DNA from: Streptacidiphilus jiangxiensis
GTDB lineage: Bacteria; Actinomycetota; Actinomycetes; Streptomycetales; Streptomycetaceae
DNA length: 64,000 nt
Assembly (NCBI RefSeq): GCF_900109465.1
Contig: NZ_FOAZ01000014.1
Span: 1-64,000 of the forward strand
Direction: 5' to 3'
How positions within the stretch are numbered: the first letter of the stretch is position 1; every line of letters begins with the position of its first letter. Below are positions 24,532 to 33,701 of the stretch, piece by piece. The translations under genes were made by a program, and so were the position numbers. The notes beneath the pieces are model-generated. The model was not told where the DNA came from, ran no database searches, and saw only the letters and a list, made by a program, of their open reading frames with translations.

Positions 24532-25689
24532 TCAGGTGTCGCCCCGCAGCAGCGCGCAGGTGAAGGCCTCTTCGACGGCGCGCAGTGTGGGGAAGACGGC
24601 CGGGGCGGTGCTCGGGGTGATCTGCGCGTTCACCGAGAACGTCATGGAGCGGCGGCCGTCCGGCGTGCCGACCGCGAGCTGGGTGTACCCCGGGGTGTTG
24701 CCGCTGTGGCCGTAGACCACGCCGCAGCGCGTGGTGTAGCGGAAGATCGCCAACCCGGCCTCGTTGCGGCCGGGCCCCGGCGGCTCGGAACTCCCGTCGA
24801 CAAAGCTGAGCTGCTGCCGCCGCACCCACGGATCGACCAGCCGACCGCCGGCGTAGGCGCCGATGAACAGGCTGAGGTCCCTGGGGGTCGAGACGATGCC
24901 GCCCGAGGCCCAGACCCCGGAGTTGCCGAACTCCGTGCTGACGTCCTCCGGGCCGGTCCTGGCGGGGGCATAGCCGTGCAGGTAGGGCCGGGGCAGGGTG
25001 AAGCCGGAGGGGAGACTGGTCGCGTCGAGCCCGAGCGGGGCGTAGACGAGCCGCTCGAGGAGCGTCTCGTACCGCTCGTGGGTCGCCGCCTCGGCCATCA
25101 GGGCGACGGCGATGTTGTCGGAGTTCGAGTAGGCGTAGCGGGTGCCCGGGGTGAACTCCAACGGCTTGTCGGCGACGAAGTCCAGCAGGCGGCGGGAGTC
25201 GAACCGGTGGTGCGGATCGCTCCGCAGGATGTTCACGAACGCCGGAGACCGGCTGTAGTCGGGCAGTCCGCTGGTGTGCTGCAACAGTTGCCGCAGCGTC
25301 ACCTTGCCCCAGCGCGCCGGGAGATGGGGCAGTCGCTGCGCGAGGGTGTCGTCGAGGCCCAGGTGCCCGCAACTGACGAGCGCGAGGGCCACCGCACCGC
25401 TGAACGTCTTCGCGACGCTCGCGACCCTCATGTGGTCGTCGATCCGCGGCGGCCGACCGGTCCGCACGTCGCCGTCACCGGCGCGCACGACGACCGTCCG
25501 CCCGTCGATTCTCAGCACGGCGATGGCTCCCGGAGGGCCGCCCGCCTGGCGCACCAGCGCATCCAGCAGCCGCTGCAGGCGTTGGTCCTTCCCCGGCCGC
25601 TCCGCCTGTGCGGGGACGGCCGCCGTCAGGGTGCAGCAGAGGGCGGTCAGCGCGGCGATCGCGGCGGACCGCCGACGGGCGAGCGGCAT
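24532..25689 (-). CDS. Secreted serine hydrolase, class C beta-lactamase / D-alanyl-D-alanine carboxypeptidase-like
   Basis: 385 aa. Signal peptide with cleavage after AQA near residue 29. The active site SxxK is Ser91-Val-Ala-Lys94 (VASVAKTF). The second motif is Tyr-Ser-Asn (RYAYSNSDN) and the third is HSGNTPGY in place of KTG, the pattern of the R61-type carboxypeptidase and esterase-like group. QLLQHTSGLPDY is also typical. Extracellular peptidase or esterase on D-amino acid or similar substrates; a true beta-lactamase cannot be excluded. Confidence 0.88.
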   Translation of the reverse strand: MPLARRRSAAIAALTALCCTLTAAVPAQAERPGKDQRLQRLLDALVRQAGGPPGAIAVLRIDGRTVVVRAGDGDVRTGRPPRIDDHMRVASVAKTFSGAVALALVSCGHLGLDDTLAQRLPHLPARWGKVTLRQLLQHTSGLPDYSRSPAFVNILRSDPHHRFDSRRLLDFVADKPLEFTPGTRYAYSNSDNIAVALMAEAATHERYETLLERLVYAPLGLDATSLPSGFTLPRPYLHGYAPARTGPEDVSTEFGNSGVWASGGIVSTPRDLSLFIGAYAGGRLVDPWVRRQQLSFVDGSSEPPGPGRNEAGLAIFRYTTRCGVVYGHSGNTPGYTQLAVGTPDGRRSMTFSVNAQITPSTAPAVFPTLRAVEEAFTCALLRGDT

Positions 25690-25841
25690 GGGACTCCTGC
25701 CTCGCGGCTCCCGGGAGAGCCGACGTCAGCACGGGCGGGCGAGCTTCGGCTGTCAACGTCACCAGCCGCGCGCCCGGCAAAACCTCCCTGCCGCCATGTC
25801 ACCCGCCTGCGACGCCCGCCCACGGCCTCCACCTGACGGAC

Positions 25842-26438
25842 CTACATGCCGTGATCCTGGCCGGTGCAGGCGTCGAAGTAGTGCGTGGTGCTGAAGTGCT
25901 GGCCCTTGCCGGGGAAGTACCACTCGATCGCCCGGTAGGCCGTCTTCCCGTGGCACGTGCCCAGGTCGAACGCGACGACCTTGGCACGCTCCTCGCTGCC
26001 CTGCGCCACGGACTGCCCCGGAGCGACGTACTCCGCGGTCCCCGTGCCGTCCGCACTCGACCCGCCCCACGACGACCACGTCAGGCCGGTCACGATGCCG
26101 GTGGGGTCTCCGCCGTTGTCCAGCCCGGAGGGCCGGGCCGTGCCGTAACCCCGCACGCCCGACGCCCACACGGCCCCCAGGACCGGCAGGGACGCAGGAG
26201 CGGCGGGGGCGGAGTGGGTCGGTACGGCCGGCACCGTCGGCGCGGCGGAGGAGCTGTCCCCCGTCCCGGTCCCGGGATCACCGGAGGGGGTGCTCCCCGA
26301 AGCGGACGGCGCGGTGCCGGCGGTGGTGGTCCCAGAGCCGGCCCCGGCGTCGGCGGCAGTCTGACTGCAGGCACCGAGCAGCAGCACGGCGGTGACCGCG
26401 GTGGCCGCGACGGTCGCACGGCGAGTGGCGGAGCGCAT
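25842..26438 (-). CDS. Hypothetical lipoprotein
   Basis: 198 aa. Lipoprotein signal with lipobox LLLGAC (Cys24), followed by about 60 residues rich in Ser, Thr, Gly and Pro, then a soluble domain (GAVWASGVRGYGTARPSGLDN...AIEWYFPGKGQHFSTTHYFDACTGQDHGM). No recognised domain. The C-terminal domain contains two cysteines that could form a disulfide. Surface-anchored protein of unknown role. Confidence 0.7.
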   Translation of the reverse strand: MRSATRRATVAATAVTAVLLLGACSQTAADAGAGSGTTTAGTAPSASGSTPSGDPGTGTGDSSSAAPTVPAVPTHSAPAAPASLPVLGAVWASGVRGYGTARPSGLDNGGDPTGIVTGLTWSSWGGSSADGTGTAEYVAPGQSVAQGSEERAKVVAFDLGTCHGKTAYRAIEWYFPGKGQHFSTTHYFDACTGQDHGM

Positions 26439-26601
26439 GAGGAATCCCCCGGGATTTCGCAGAGTTTGGGACGTGGTGAGCGATTCCCACCTGTCACTCG
26501 AACTCTAGCCAGCCACCCGACCTCGAAGTCCTCATGGCGGCCACAGGCTTGCAACAGCCGTGTGACAGCGGGGCGGGCCGGTCCCGGGACACCGAGCGGA
26601 G

Positions 26602-28140
26602 TCAGGCGGCGCCGTGACGCGCTCCGCCCTCCGGCGCGGGCGGGCTCGCCGACGAGGGCACGGACGGGGTCGCGGACGGCACGGCCGCCGGAGCCCGGAC
26701 GACGTCGCCGCGCCGGACGAGCAGCAACGCGACCGGGACGGCGCCCAGGCAGACGATCCCGCAGACCCACAGCGCCTGGTGGAATCCGCCGGTGAGCGTG
26801 TCGGCGGGGGCGGCGCCGTGGCCGAGCAGGACTCCGGCGCGCGTGGCCGCGACAGTGGACGCGACCGCGATCCCGATCGCGCCCCCCAGCTGCTGTGAGG
26901 AGTCGATGAGCCCGGAGGCGACCCCCGCGTCGCGCTCGGCGACGCCGGCCAGCGCTCCGACCGAGACCGGGATGAACACCCAGGTGACGGCGCCCGTGAG
27001 GAGGAACGGGCCCGCGAGATCGCCCCAGAAGCCTCCGTGGACCGGCGCCCGGGTCGCCCACAGGATGCCGGCCCCGGTGAGGGTCAGCCCGACCGCCATC
27101 ACCAGCCTCGCCGACGTGCGGGTGACCAGGACCTGCGCGGGTCCGGCCAGCACCACCCCGGTCAGACCGACCGCCAGCCAGGCCAGACCCGTCGTCATGG
27201 CGGAGTAGCGGAGCACCTGTTGCATGTAGAGCGTCCCGACGAAGATGTAGCCGTAGAAGCCCGCTCCGAGCAGGAAACCGACCGTGTTGGACCCGGTGAG
27301 GGTCTTCAGCCGGAACAACCGCAGCGGCAGCAGGGGTGCCTCCGCCCTGGCCTCGACGACCACGAACGCGACCAGCAGGGCCGCCGCGACCGCGAGCAGG
27401 GCCCAGGTCCGAACGGCCGTCCAGCCGACCGCCGGTGCCTGCGAGATGGCGTAGACCGTCAGGACCAGGGCGCCGGTCACGGTGACGGCACCGAGCGGGT
27501 CGTAGCGCCGGTGCGCGGCCGGTTGCCGGCTCTCCGGGACCACGCGTGGGGCGAGCAGCAGCGCGACACCGCCGATGGCGACGTTCAGATAGAAGATGTA
27601 GGGCCAGCCCGCGTAGCGGGTGAGCGCCCCGCCGGCCAGGACCCCGAAGGTCGCTCCGCTGGCCCCGACGGCGCCCCAGATGCCGAGCGCCTTGGTGCGT
27701 TCCGGGCCCTCGGGAAAGAGGTTCGTCACGATCGACAGGGCCGCGGGCAGCACCGCGGCGGCGCCCAGGCCCTGGACGCCGCGCACGACGATCAGGAGCG
27801 TGCCGCTCGTGGCCAGCGCGCAGGCGAGCGAGGCCGCCGTGAACACCGCCAGCCCGGCCATGAAGATCCGCCTGCGGCCGAGCAGGTCGGCTGCCCGGCC
27901 TCCGAGCAGCAGAAAGCCGCCGAATGTGATCGCGTACGCGGTCACCACCCACTGCAGGTCCGATTCGGCGAAACGCAACTGGACGCCGATCGTCGGGAGG
28001 GCGACGTTGACGATCAGCAGATCGACCGCCGTCATGAAGTACGCCACGGCGAGCAGCGAGAACGCCCGCCACCGGCGCACTCCGCCGGGTGCCGCAGGCG
28101 CCCGGCCGCGGACATCGTTCGTGGATCCCAGCGAGGTCAT
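26602..28140 (-). CDS. MFS efflux transporter, DHA2 (EmrB/QacA) family
   Basis: 512-aa integral membrane protein, probably 14 TM helices. Motifs: DLLIVNVALPTIGVQL in TM1, GGRAADLLGRRRIFMAGL (motif A), and RGVQGLGAAAVLPAALSIV (motif C region). The TM1 aspartate pattern is diagnostic for drug-proton antiporters. It has a proline/serine-rich cytosolic tail. Divergent from the ECF sigma factor gene with 153 bp between, so the two may share regulation. Substrate unknown. Confidence 0.9.
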   Translation of the reverse strand: MTSLGSTNDVRGRAPAAPGGVRRWRAFSLLAVAYFMTAVDLLIVNVALPTIGVQLRFAESDLQWVVTAYAITFGGFLLLGGRAADLLGRRRIFMAGLAVFTAASLACALATSGTLLIVVRGVQGLGAAAVLPAALSIVTNLFPEGPERTKALGIWGAVGASGATFGVLAGGALTRYAGWPYIFYLNVAIGGVALLLAPRVVPESRQPAAHRRYDPLGAVTVTGALVLTVYAISQAPAVGWTAVRTWALLAVAAALLVAFVVVEARAEAPLLPLRLFRLKTLTGSNTVGFLLGAGFYGYIFVGTLYMQQVLRYSAMTTGLAWLAVGLTGVVLAGPAQVLVTRTSARLVMAVGLTLTGAGILWATRAPVHGGFWGDLAGPFLLTGAVTWVFIPVSVGALAGVAERDAGVASGLIDSSQQLGGAIGIAVASTVAATRAGVLLGHGAAPADTLTGGFHQALWVCGIVCLGAVPVALLLVRRGDVVRAPAAVPSATPSVPSSASPPAPEGGARHGAA

Positions 28141-28293
28141 CTCTTCCTCCGGTCGTCGTCGGACACGTCCTCACCGGATGAAGCACCGGCCCGCGATCCG
28201 TTTCGCCGCCGCGTCCGCGACGAATCCGGGCCGCCGGCGGTGTTGCATTCTCAGGAGCGGTTGACCAGCAGCCGGGCGAAAGGACAGGACCCC

Positions 28294-29280
28294 ATGACCG
28301 AGGCGACCCTCGCCCTCGCCCAGGCGGGCGACGGAGATGCCTTCCGCGAACTCGTCGCGCCCTACCGCCGCGAGTTGCAGGCGCACTGCTACCGGATCCT
28401 CGGATCCGTGCAGGACGCCGAGGACGTGCTTCAGGAGGCCCTGTTGGCCGCATGGCGTTCGATCGGCCGGTTCGACGGCCGGTCGCTGCGGGCGTGGCTG
28501 TACAAGATCGCCACCAACCGCTGCCTCAACTACCTGCGGGGCGAGTCCCGCCGCCCGCTCCCCGCCCACCTGCCCGATCACGGGGCGGGCCGGCCGGAGC
28601 AGGGCCGGCCCGACGATCCGTGGTGGCTCGAGCCCTACCCCGACGGCCTGGACGACCTGGCACCCGATCCCGAGGCCCGGTACGAGGTCCGCGAGTCGAT
28701 CGCCCTGTCGTTCGTGGCGGGCCTGCAGCAGCTGCCGTCCCAGCAGCGTGCCGTGCTGGTCCTCCGTGACGTGCTCGGCTTCCCCGCGGCCGAGACCGCG
28801 GGCATCCTCGGCACCACCCCGGCCGCCGTCAACAGCGCCCTGATCCGGGCGCGCGCCGCGCTCCCGCCGGACCGGCACCCGCACGAGGTGCCGATGCCCA
28901 AGTCCCCGGCCGAGGCCGCCGTCGTCGACCGGTTCGTGAGCGCGTTCCAGCGCTTCGACCTCGAGGAACTGGTCGCCCTGCTGACCGACGACGCGAGGCT
29001 CACGATGCCGCCGGAGCCCACCGAGCACCGGGGCCCGGAGCCGATCGCCCGCTTCCTGATGCAGGTCCACCAGGGGCACGACGTCAAACTCCTGCCGGCC
29101 CGGGCCAACGGGCAGCCCGCCCTGGTCCTCTACCTGCCCGACCCCCACGCACCGATCTGGCGGGCCAACGGACTCATCGTCCTCACTCTCCGGGGGACGC
29201 GGATCCAGGCCCTCACCCGCTTCGCCGGCCCCGGCCTCCTCGCCCGCTTCGGCTACCCCCGGACCCTGCCGCGGGACTGA
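28294..29280 (+). CDS. ECF RNA polymerase sigma factor with SnoaL-like C-terminal domain
   Basis: 328 aa. Sigma region 2 (FRELVAPYRRELQAHCYRILGSVQDAEDVLQEALLAAWRSIGRFDGRSLRAWLYKIATNRCLNYLR) and region 4 (SFVAGLQQLPSQQRAVLVLRDVLGFPAAETAGILGTTPAAVNSALIRAR) are complete. The last ~120 residues form a SnoaL/NTF2-like domain, which in related ECF groups replaces a separate anti-sigma factor. ATG 28294 follows aaaggacagga. The neighbouring divergent MFS gene is a likely target. Confidence 0.9.
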   Translation: MTEATLALAQAGDGDAFRELVAPYRRELQAHCYRILGSVQDAEDVLQEALLAAWRSIGRFDGRSLRAWLYKIATNRCLNYLRGESRRPLPAHLPDHGAGRPEQGRPDDPWWLEPYPDGLDDLAPDPEARYEVRESIALSFVAGLQQLPSQQRAVLVLRDVLGFPAAETAGILGTTPAAVNSALIRARAALPPDRHPHEVPMPKSPAEAAVVDRFVSAFQRFDLEELVALLTDDARLTMPPEPTEHRGPEPIARFLMQVHQGHDVKLLPARANGQPALVLYLPDPHAPIWRANGLIVLTLRGTRIQALTRFAGPGLLARFGYPRTLPRD

Positions 29281-29512
29281 ACGACGCCGAACCGACTCGG
29301 CGCACCCCCGGCATCATCCCGAGGGGCCACACGATGGTCTCGCCGCAGAAGCAGCGGAGGGTGGCGCCGCTGCCACCCAGATCCAACAGGATCCCCTCGA
29401 CCTCGGCGCGAACCCGGTCCAGCGGAGCGCCCCCACTGACGACGATGGCCACGGCGGTCGCATCCCACACCGCCGCCACGGCACCGTCCCCGATGCGGAT
29501 TTGGATGCACAC
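29213..29512 (-). CDS. Hypothetical small protein
   Basis: 99 aa from GTG 29512 with gagggg 8 nt upstream. Core segment IQIRIGDGAVAAVWDATA, then AEVEGILLDLGGSGATL and CFCGETIVWPLGMMP looks like a real folded domain with G/C third positions throughout. The C-terminal 25 residues are Ser/Gly/Arg-rich. The 3' end overlaps the convergent sigma factor gene by 68 bp, which lowers confidence. No family recognised. Confidence 0.4.
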   Translation of the reverse strand: MCIQIRIGDGAVAAVWDATAVAIVVSGGAPLDRVRAEVEGILLDLGGSGATLRCFCGETIVWPLGMMPGVRRVGSASFSPAAGSGGSRSGRGGRGRRSG

Positions 29513-30321
29513 AGGACCGATCCCCCTCGCCTTGGCGCGACGCCCCGCACCGGGAAGCCTCACGGGCGGCGCGTCGACGTTACCGCTTTCGCACCAATTG
29601 CGGCTGCAGCGAGGACCGCGACTCGTTTCAACGGAGCCGACCTTGGAGCATCGGGGCGAGGGGGGCGCACCACACCTGCCCCGACACGCCCCCTCATGGC
29701 CCCTTGCCCTCCCGGGCAGCCCCCGCCCAGCAAACGGATCTCCCCGACCGCCCCGCACCAAAGGCGCGAGCGGGGAGATCGGTCGTGGCGGGAGACCCGT
29801 GCGCCCCGCGAACCGGGCGATCCCAGGCAGCGCGCCTCGCCGGAAACGCGCCGGCCCTCCCGTGACAAGCAATTCGTCACACTGGGTGATGCACAGCTAC
29901 TTGCCGTTGCCTTCGGAGCGGAGTAGCGTCCGTTCTCACTGGACGACATGTCCCATCTCTTCGGGCGCTGCGCGCGCTGCGCATGCGCCGCCACCGGGCC
30001 CCGAGCCCCGAGCCCCGACGTCTTCTTCCCACCGGCCTACCGGTCGGGGCACACCGCGGTTCGCGCGGGGGCGCTGGCCCATCCCGCTCCGACCGGCAGC
30101 GGCATCCGGGGGCCACCACCCGCGCCGAGCTCGGGACCTTCCGAGCCGGAGGGCAAGGAGCAGCCCTGGCGGTCGGCCCGCCGACGCCGGCCCAGCCCCC
30201 GGCGTCGCCACGACCGGCAGGCGTGCGCCCGAACCGGCGCGCCCCACCGACGCGCCTGCCCGCCGCACGAAGTTGTGTACCTGACACCGGATCAGCGGCC
30301 CGCTCACGCAACAATGGCGGC
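29513..30321. other. Intergenic stretch of 809 bp, no gene supported
   Basis: ORFs on both strands are Arg/Pro/Gly-rich shadows with no ribosome sites. Contents seen: an inverted repeat at 29737-29780, and a promoter-like stretch ttgcc...tagcgt around 29903-29928. It lies at the edge of the peptide/M50 locus and could hold an untranslated RNA or decayed sequence. Confidence 0.5.
29737..29780. terminator. Inverted repeat, possible terminator
   Basis: gatctccccg (29737-29746) and cggggagatc (29771-29780) are perfect inverted 10-bp arms around a 24-nt loop. No T run follows on either strand, so function as a terminator or other structure is uncertain. Confidence 0.4.
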
Positions 30322-30687
30322 ATGCCCACCGCCGAGCAGACCTGTCCGCAGCACCCGCCCGGACTGGCCGCCCTCCTGCAGGGCGTGCTCGCCAAGCACC
30401 CCCGGACGACCCCGCGGGACCTGGCCCAGCAGACCGGGATCCCCGCTGAGGTCATCTCGTCCTGGATCGCCGGCAGCGACTCCGGCGCGGGCGCGTCCTC
30501 CACCGACCTGCGGGCCCTGGCCGAAGCGCTCCCCGGCCCGCACACCGTCGCATGCATCCTGCGGGCAGCGGGACGGCGCACCCCCGCAGACCTGGCCACC
30601 GAACGCGAACAACGGCTTCTCGAGGCCTACCGCGCTCTGGACACCGACAAGCAGCGCCAACTCGTCCGCCTGGCACGCGCGATGTGA
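30322..30687 (+). CDS. XRE-type helix-turn-helix regulator
   Basis: 121 aa. A helix-turn-helix is visible at about residues 31-70 (TPRDLAQQTGIPAEVISSWIAG then TDLRALAEALPG). A short helical tail ends EREQRLLEAYRALDTDKQRQLVRLARAM. ATG 30322 is used since the upstream in-frame extension is low-complexity. It shares general layout (N-terminal HTH, C-terminal helical tail with LDTDKQRQLVRLAR / LSPENRRHVAALVE) with the regulator at 34542. Together they flank the peptide/M50 locus, which they may control. Confidence 0.65.
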   Translation: MPTAEQTCPQHPPGLAALLQGVLAKHPRTTPRDLAQQTGIPAEVISSWIAGSDSGAGASSTDLRALAEALPGPHTVACILRAAGRRTPADLATEREQRLLEAYRALDTDKQRQLVRLARAM

Positions 30688-30692
30688 CAGCC

Positions 30693-30992
30693 TCAGCGGC
30701 GACGCGGCGACGGCAGGTGAGGCGGGCCACCCGGGTACGGGGGGCGGGGTGCGGGGATCCAGGGGGCCGGACTGTCTTCGGTCTCGCGAGGAGCGGGCAT
30801 CGTCCTGCGCACCAGGGCCGCAGCGGACTCCGGCTCCGCGCAGAGCTGTTCCAGTTGCTGCTCGAACCAGTTGTGGCGTGGGGCGCGCGACGCTTCGAGG
30901 ACCTGCTCGGCCGCGTCGGGACCCCTGCGTCCCTGCCGCGGTGGCCTCCGCGGGCCAAGGCCTCTGAACAGCCGTGTCAGGAGAGCCCTCAT
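30693..30992 (-). CDS. Small hypothetical protein of the peptide/M50 locus
   Basis: 99 aa, very basic N-terminus (MRALLTRLFRGLGPRRPPRQGRRG), a central helix-forming stretch (FEQQLEQLCAEPESAAALVRR) and a proline-rich tail. ATG 30992 has ggaaggg 3-4 nt upstream, a good ribosome site. It follows the 201-aa protein gene by 103 bp on the same strand and converges on the XRE gene with 5 bp between stops. No family recognised. Confidence 0.5.
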   Translation of the reverse strand: MRALLTRLFRGLGPRRPPRQGRRGPDAAEQVLEASRAPRHNWFEQQLEQLCAEPESAAALVRRTMPAPRETEDSPAPWIPAPRPPYPGGPPHLPSPRRR

Positions 30993-31095
30993 GGTTCCCT
31001 TCCGAGGTGGTGCGTTGCCGGGATGCTGCTGGGTCGTTCCTGGCGGGCCGAGACGGCAGGAACGCCTGCCCGCCCGCCGTCATGGGCGCGAGGCG

Positions 31096-31701
31096 TCAGC
31101 CGCGCCCGAAGTAGCGGTAGACGGTCACCCTGGCCTGGTTCTGCGTCAGGGCAGGGACGCCGGGTCCTCTCGGCACCCTGGCTGCGGCAGCCCGCAGGAC
31201 GACCGTGACCTGGGCGGCGAGTCCGTCGGCCTGCCGTCTGATCTCGATGTCCGGAGCCAGGGAGCGGCCGACTGCGTCCAGCTTGCGGTGGATGTCGGCC
31301 AGCGCCTGGCGGTCGGACGCGCGGAGCGTGAAGGGGCGGGGCGTGGAGACGATGAACTGGTAGGCCCCGAAGTAGGCCTGGCAACGGGGACGGTGGACGT
31401 GGTCGGCGCACCGGAGGCTCGAGGCGTTGAGGCGGATGTCCGTGCCGGCCATGGTCACGATCCGGAAGGAGAGGAAGACCGAACGGCACAGTGGGGAGGG
31501 CCGACCGTGGACGGAGTCGGGCGCGGCCCGGTTGTCGGAGGTGCGGGTGGCTTCGGCGGGGGTGACGACACCGAAGACGGCCTGTGTCTGGCCGGCACCG
31601 GCGAGGCTTGCGGGGCCGGCGGTCGGGAGCCGGGCGGCGACCAGGGCCGGCCGGGCGGGGCCGGGCACGTCGCTGCTCCTGGGGTGGCGGCCGGTCGACA
31701 T
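31096..31701 (-). CDS. Hypothetical protein downstream of the M50 peptidase
   Basis: 201 aa. ATG 31701 has an excellent ribosome site (aaggaga, 7 nt spacing). The N-terminal ~65 residues look unstructured. The C-terminal part holds SVFLSFRIVTMAGTDIRLNASS, CQAYFGAYQFIVS, a charged helix (DRQALADIHRKLDAVGRSLAPDIEIRRQADGLAAQVTVVLRAAA) and an ending TVYRYFGRG. No transmembrane helix is obvious. It starts 40 bp after the M50 gene, in the same operon. Its pairing with the protease and precursor-like peptides suggests a role in processing, binding or immunity; this is inferred only from context. Confidence 0.6.
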   Translation of the reverse strand: MSTGRHPRSSDVPGPARPALVAARLPTAGPASLAGAGQTQAVFGVVTPAEATRTSDNRAAPDSVHGRPSPLCRSVFLSFRIVTMAGTDIRLNASSLRCADHVHRPRCQAYFGAYQFIVSTPRPFTLRASDRQALADIHRKLDAVGRSLAPDIEIRRQADGLAAQVTVVLRAAAARVPRGPGVPALTQNQARVTVYRYFGRG

Positions 31702-31741
31702 GCGACTGTCTCCTTGATGGCGTGCGGTAGGGCGGTTGCTC

Positions 31742-33643
31742 TCACGGGGTGCGGCGGGCCCGTGGCGAGCGACGAGGGGTCTGGCTTCGTCCCGGGGTGG
31801 CCGGGGCGGGCGGGCTCGCCGCCCCGGTACCGGTCGAGGGCGTGGAGGAGGGTGTCCGCGCAGGAGTGGGCGAACCCGTGGGGCTCGGACCGCCCGGGCT
31901 CGACGTACCGGTGGGCAGTTGTGTCGGGCCGACCGACGGACCGGTGGTGGCGGCGGTGGCCGATGGGGTACCGGCCGGTCCGGGGTGGGTGCCGGACGGG
32001 GACGGAACGGCAAGGGAAGAGGCCGTTGCGGTGGGGGTGGGCGAGGCGGAGGGAGACGCCGTCTCGCTCGGCTTCGAGCCGGACGGCGCGACGGTCAGGG
32101 ACGGATGGTGGTGAACCTTGGCACGGACCGAGTGCTTCGGCACGACCCGTACCACCGGGACGCCGGGTTGGAGGACGGGGACGATGGGAGGTTGGGGTGG
32201 CAGGGGTTTGGGGGTGAGGCCGACGACCCAGGCGCAGCACAGGCCGCCTGCGGCGACCAGCCCGAACGCGCACAGTGCGGCGCGCAGGCGGGGTCGTCCG
32301 GCGGTGGCCCGGCGGGCGGCGCGCAGCAGGCGGCCGGCCAGGCGGACGGAGAGGTAGGCCATGCCGGCCAGCGGGCAGACCAGCATCAGGCAGCCGAGCA
32401 GTCCCACCGTGCCGGAGGCGAACTGGCCGTGGGTGAACGCGTCCGCGGTGCCGGAGAGTTGCTCGGTCAGCGAGCGGATCCCGGTGGCGAGTATCCGGGG
32501 CAGGTTCCACAGGGCGTAGCCCAGGTCGCCCAGCAGCAGCGGCACCATCGTGCAGACCCAGGTGGTGACGATGACGCGGGCGGAACGCTTGAGGTCGGCG
32601 ACCTCGGGCGGGGTGGGACGGCCCGGGACCATGCTGAGCACGATCGGGCGGATCTTGCCGTAGAGGTCGGGGATGCCGGCCAGGTCGCCGAGGATGTAGT
32701 AGCCGTCGAGGCGGACCGCCGGCATCAGCTGTTCGAGCACCTCGAAGTGGCCGAGGTAGACGGCGCTGAGGAAGAACGGCTGACCGGTCAGGAAGTAACA
32801 GCCGGTCAGCGCGAGCATGAAGACGACGTTGAAGTAGACCCCGCCGAGGTCGGTGCGGATCCGGCCGGCCCGGCCGATCCGGTAGACGTCGGTGACGTCG
32901 GTGTACATCGAGGGCCAGATCAGGAACAGGCCGCAGCCGATGCAGCCCGGTCTCGCGCCCCCGTAACGGCAGGCCGAGGCGTGCCCGAACTCGTGGAAGA
33001 CCAGCGAGCCCACGGTCAGCGCGAAGACCACCAGCAGCAGCACGGGCTGGTCCAGCACGTGCAGCACCGGCGTCATCGCGCCGTAGTAGCCGAACAGCCA
33101 CACGTCCATGGCGACCGCCGCGAACAGCACGGCCGCGACCACCGCGGGCCGGTGCAGCCAGGCCAGCGAACGCCCGATCCGGGCCACACGGCGCTCGTCG
33201 AACAGCACCCGGTGGCCCTTGAGGGCGAGCAGCAGGTCCGAACGCGGCGCGTCGACCTCGTCGTCCTCCTGGTCGTAGGGGACGCTGACGCCGAGCGGGA
33301 TGAGCTTGTTCTCGATCAGGTAGGCGACGTTCTCCTCACTGACCTCACGCCCGAACAGGCCGCTGACCCGGTGCGAGATCCCCTCGGTGTCACGCTCCCC
33401 GTCGATCGCGCCCGCGACCAGGTGGAGCAGCCGGGACAACTGCACCACCTGACCGTCCCCACGGCGGGCGATGTACCGGGGCTCGTTGAACCCCGACCCC
33501 TGGTACTCGCCGTGCAGCCGCAACCCGGCCGAGAGCCGGGGTACGGGGAACACCGGACCTGGCAGGTGCGGCGGCTGCACGGGCGTGGCGAAGCCACCTG
33601 GACCGGGTACGACCGCGACCTCGGTCTCCACAGTGACTGTCAT
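31742..33643 (-). CDS. M50 (site-2-protease-like) peptide zinc metalloprotease with possible PqqD-like N-terminal domain
   Basis: 633 aa. Residues ~50-120 (GFNEPRYIARRGDGQVVQLSRLLHLVAGAIDGERDTEGISHRV...) resemble a PqqD-like winged helix, the fold that binds leader peptides in RiPP systems. Several TM helices follow. Zinc motif HEFGH is at 217-221 inside a TM segment and the third-ligand motif LDGYYILGD at 312-320, as in M50 intramembrane proteases. A cysteine cluster (Cys225, 234, 237) follows the active site. From about residue 465 a long Pro/Ser/Thr-rich tail extends, probably outside the cell. ATG 33643 follows ggaggaaa. Likely substrate: the two precursor-like peptides encoded just upstream. 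Confidence 0.82.
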   Translation of the reverse strand: MTVTVETEVAVVPGPGGFATPVQPPHLPGPVFPVPRLSAGLRLHGEYQGSGFNEPRYIARRGDGQVVQLSRLLHLVAGAIDGERDTEGISHRVSGLFGREVSEENVAYLIENKLIPLGVSVPYDQEDDEVDAPRSDLLLALKGHRVLFDERRVARIGRSLAWLHRPAVVAAVLFAAVAMDVWLFGYYGAMTPVLHVLDQPVLLLVVFALTVGSLVFHEFGHASACRYGGARPGCIGCGLFLIWPSMYTDVTDVYRIGRAGRIRTDLGGVYFNVVFMLALTGCYFLTGQPFFLSAVYLGHFEVLEQLMPAVRLDGYYILGDLAGIPDLYGKIRPIVLSMVPGRPTPPEVADLKRSARVIVTTWVCTMVPLLLGDLGYALWNLPRILATGIRSLTEQLSGTADAFTHGQFASGTVGLLGCLMLVCPLAGMAYLSVRLAGRLLRAARRATAGRPRLRAALCAFGLVAAGGLCCAWVVGLTPKPLPPQPPIVPVLQPGVPVVRVVPKHSVRAKVHHHPSLTVAPSGSKPSETASPSASPTPTATASSLAVPSPSGTHPGPAGTPSATAATTGPSVGPTQLPTGTSSPGGPSPTGSPTPARTPSSTPSTGTGAASPPAPATPGRSQTPRRSPRARRTP

Positions 33644-33664
33644 CTGCGCGTTTCCTCCCCCGTA

Positions 33665-33701
33665 GGCGCGGGCCGGCTCCTCCCCCGAGCCGACCCGCGC
33701 C
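33665..33701 (-). terminator. Hairpin between precursor genes and the M50 gene (possible partial terminator)
   Basis: 15-bp stem with one mismatch: ggcgcgggccggctc (33665-33679) against gagccgacccgcgcc (33687-33701), 7-nt loop. No T run follows on the reverse strand. In peptide gene clusters such a structure after precursor genes typically lets most transcripts stop, giving an excess of precursor mRNA over enzyme mRNA. Confidence 0.6.
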
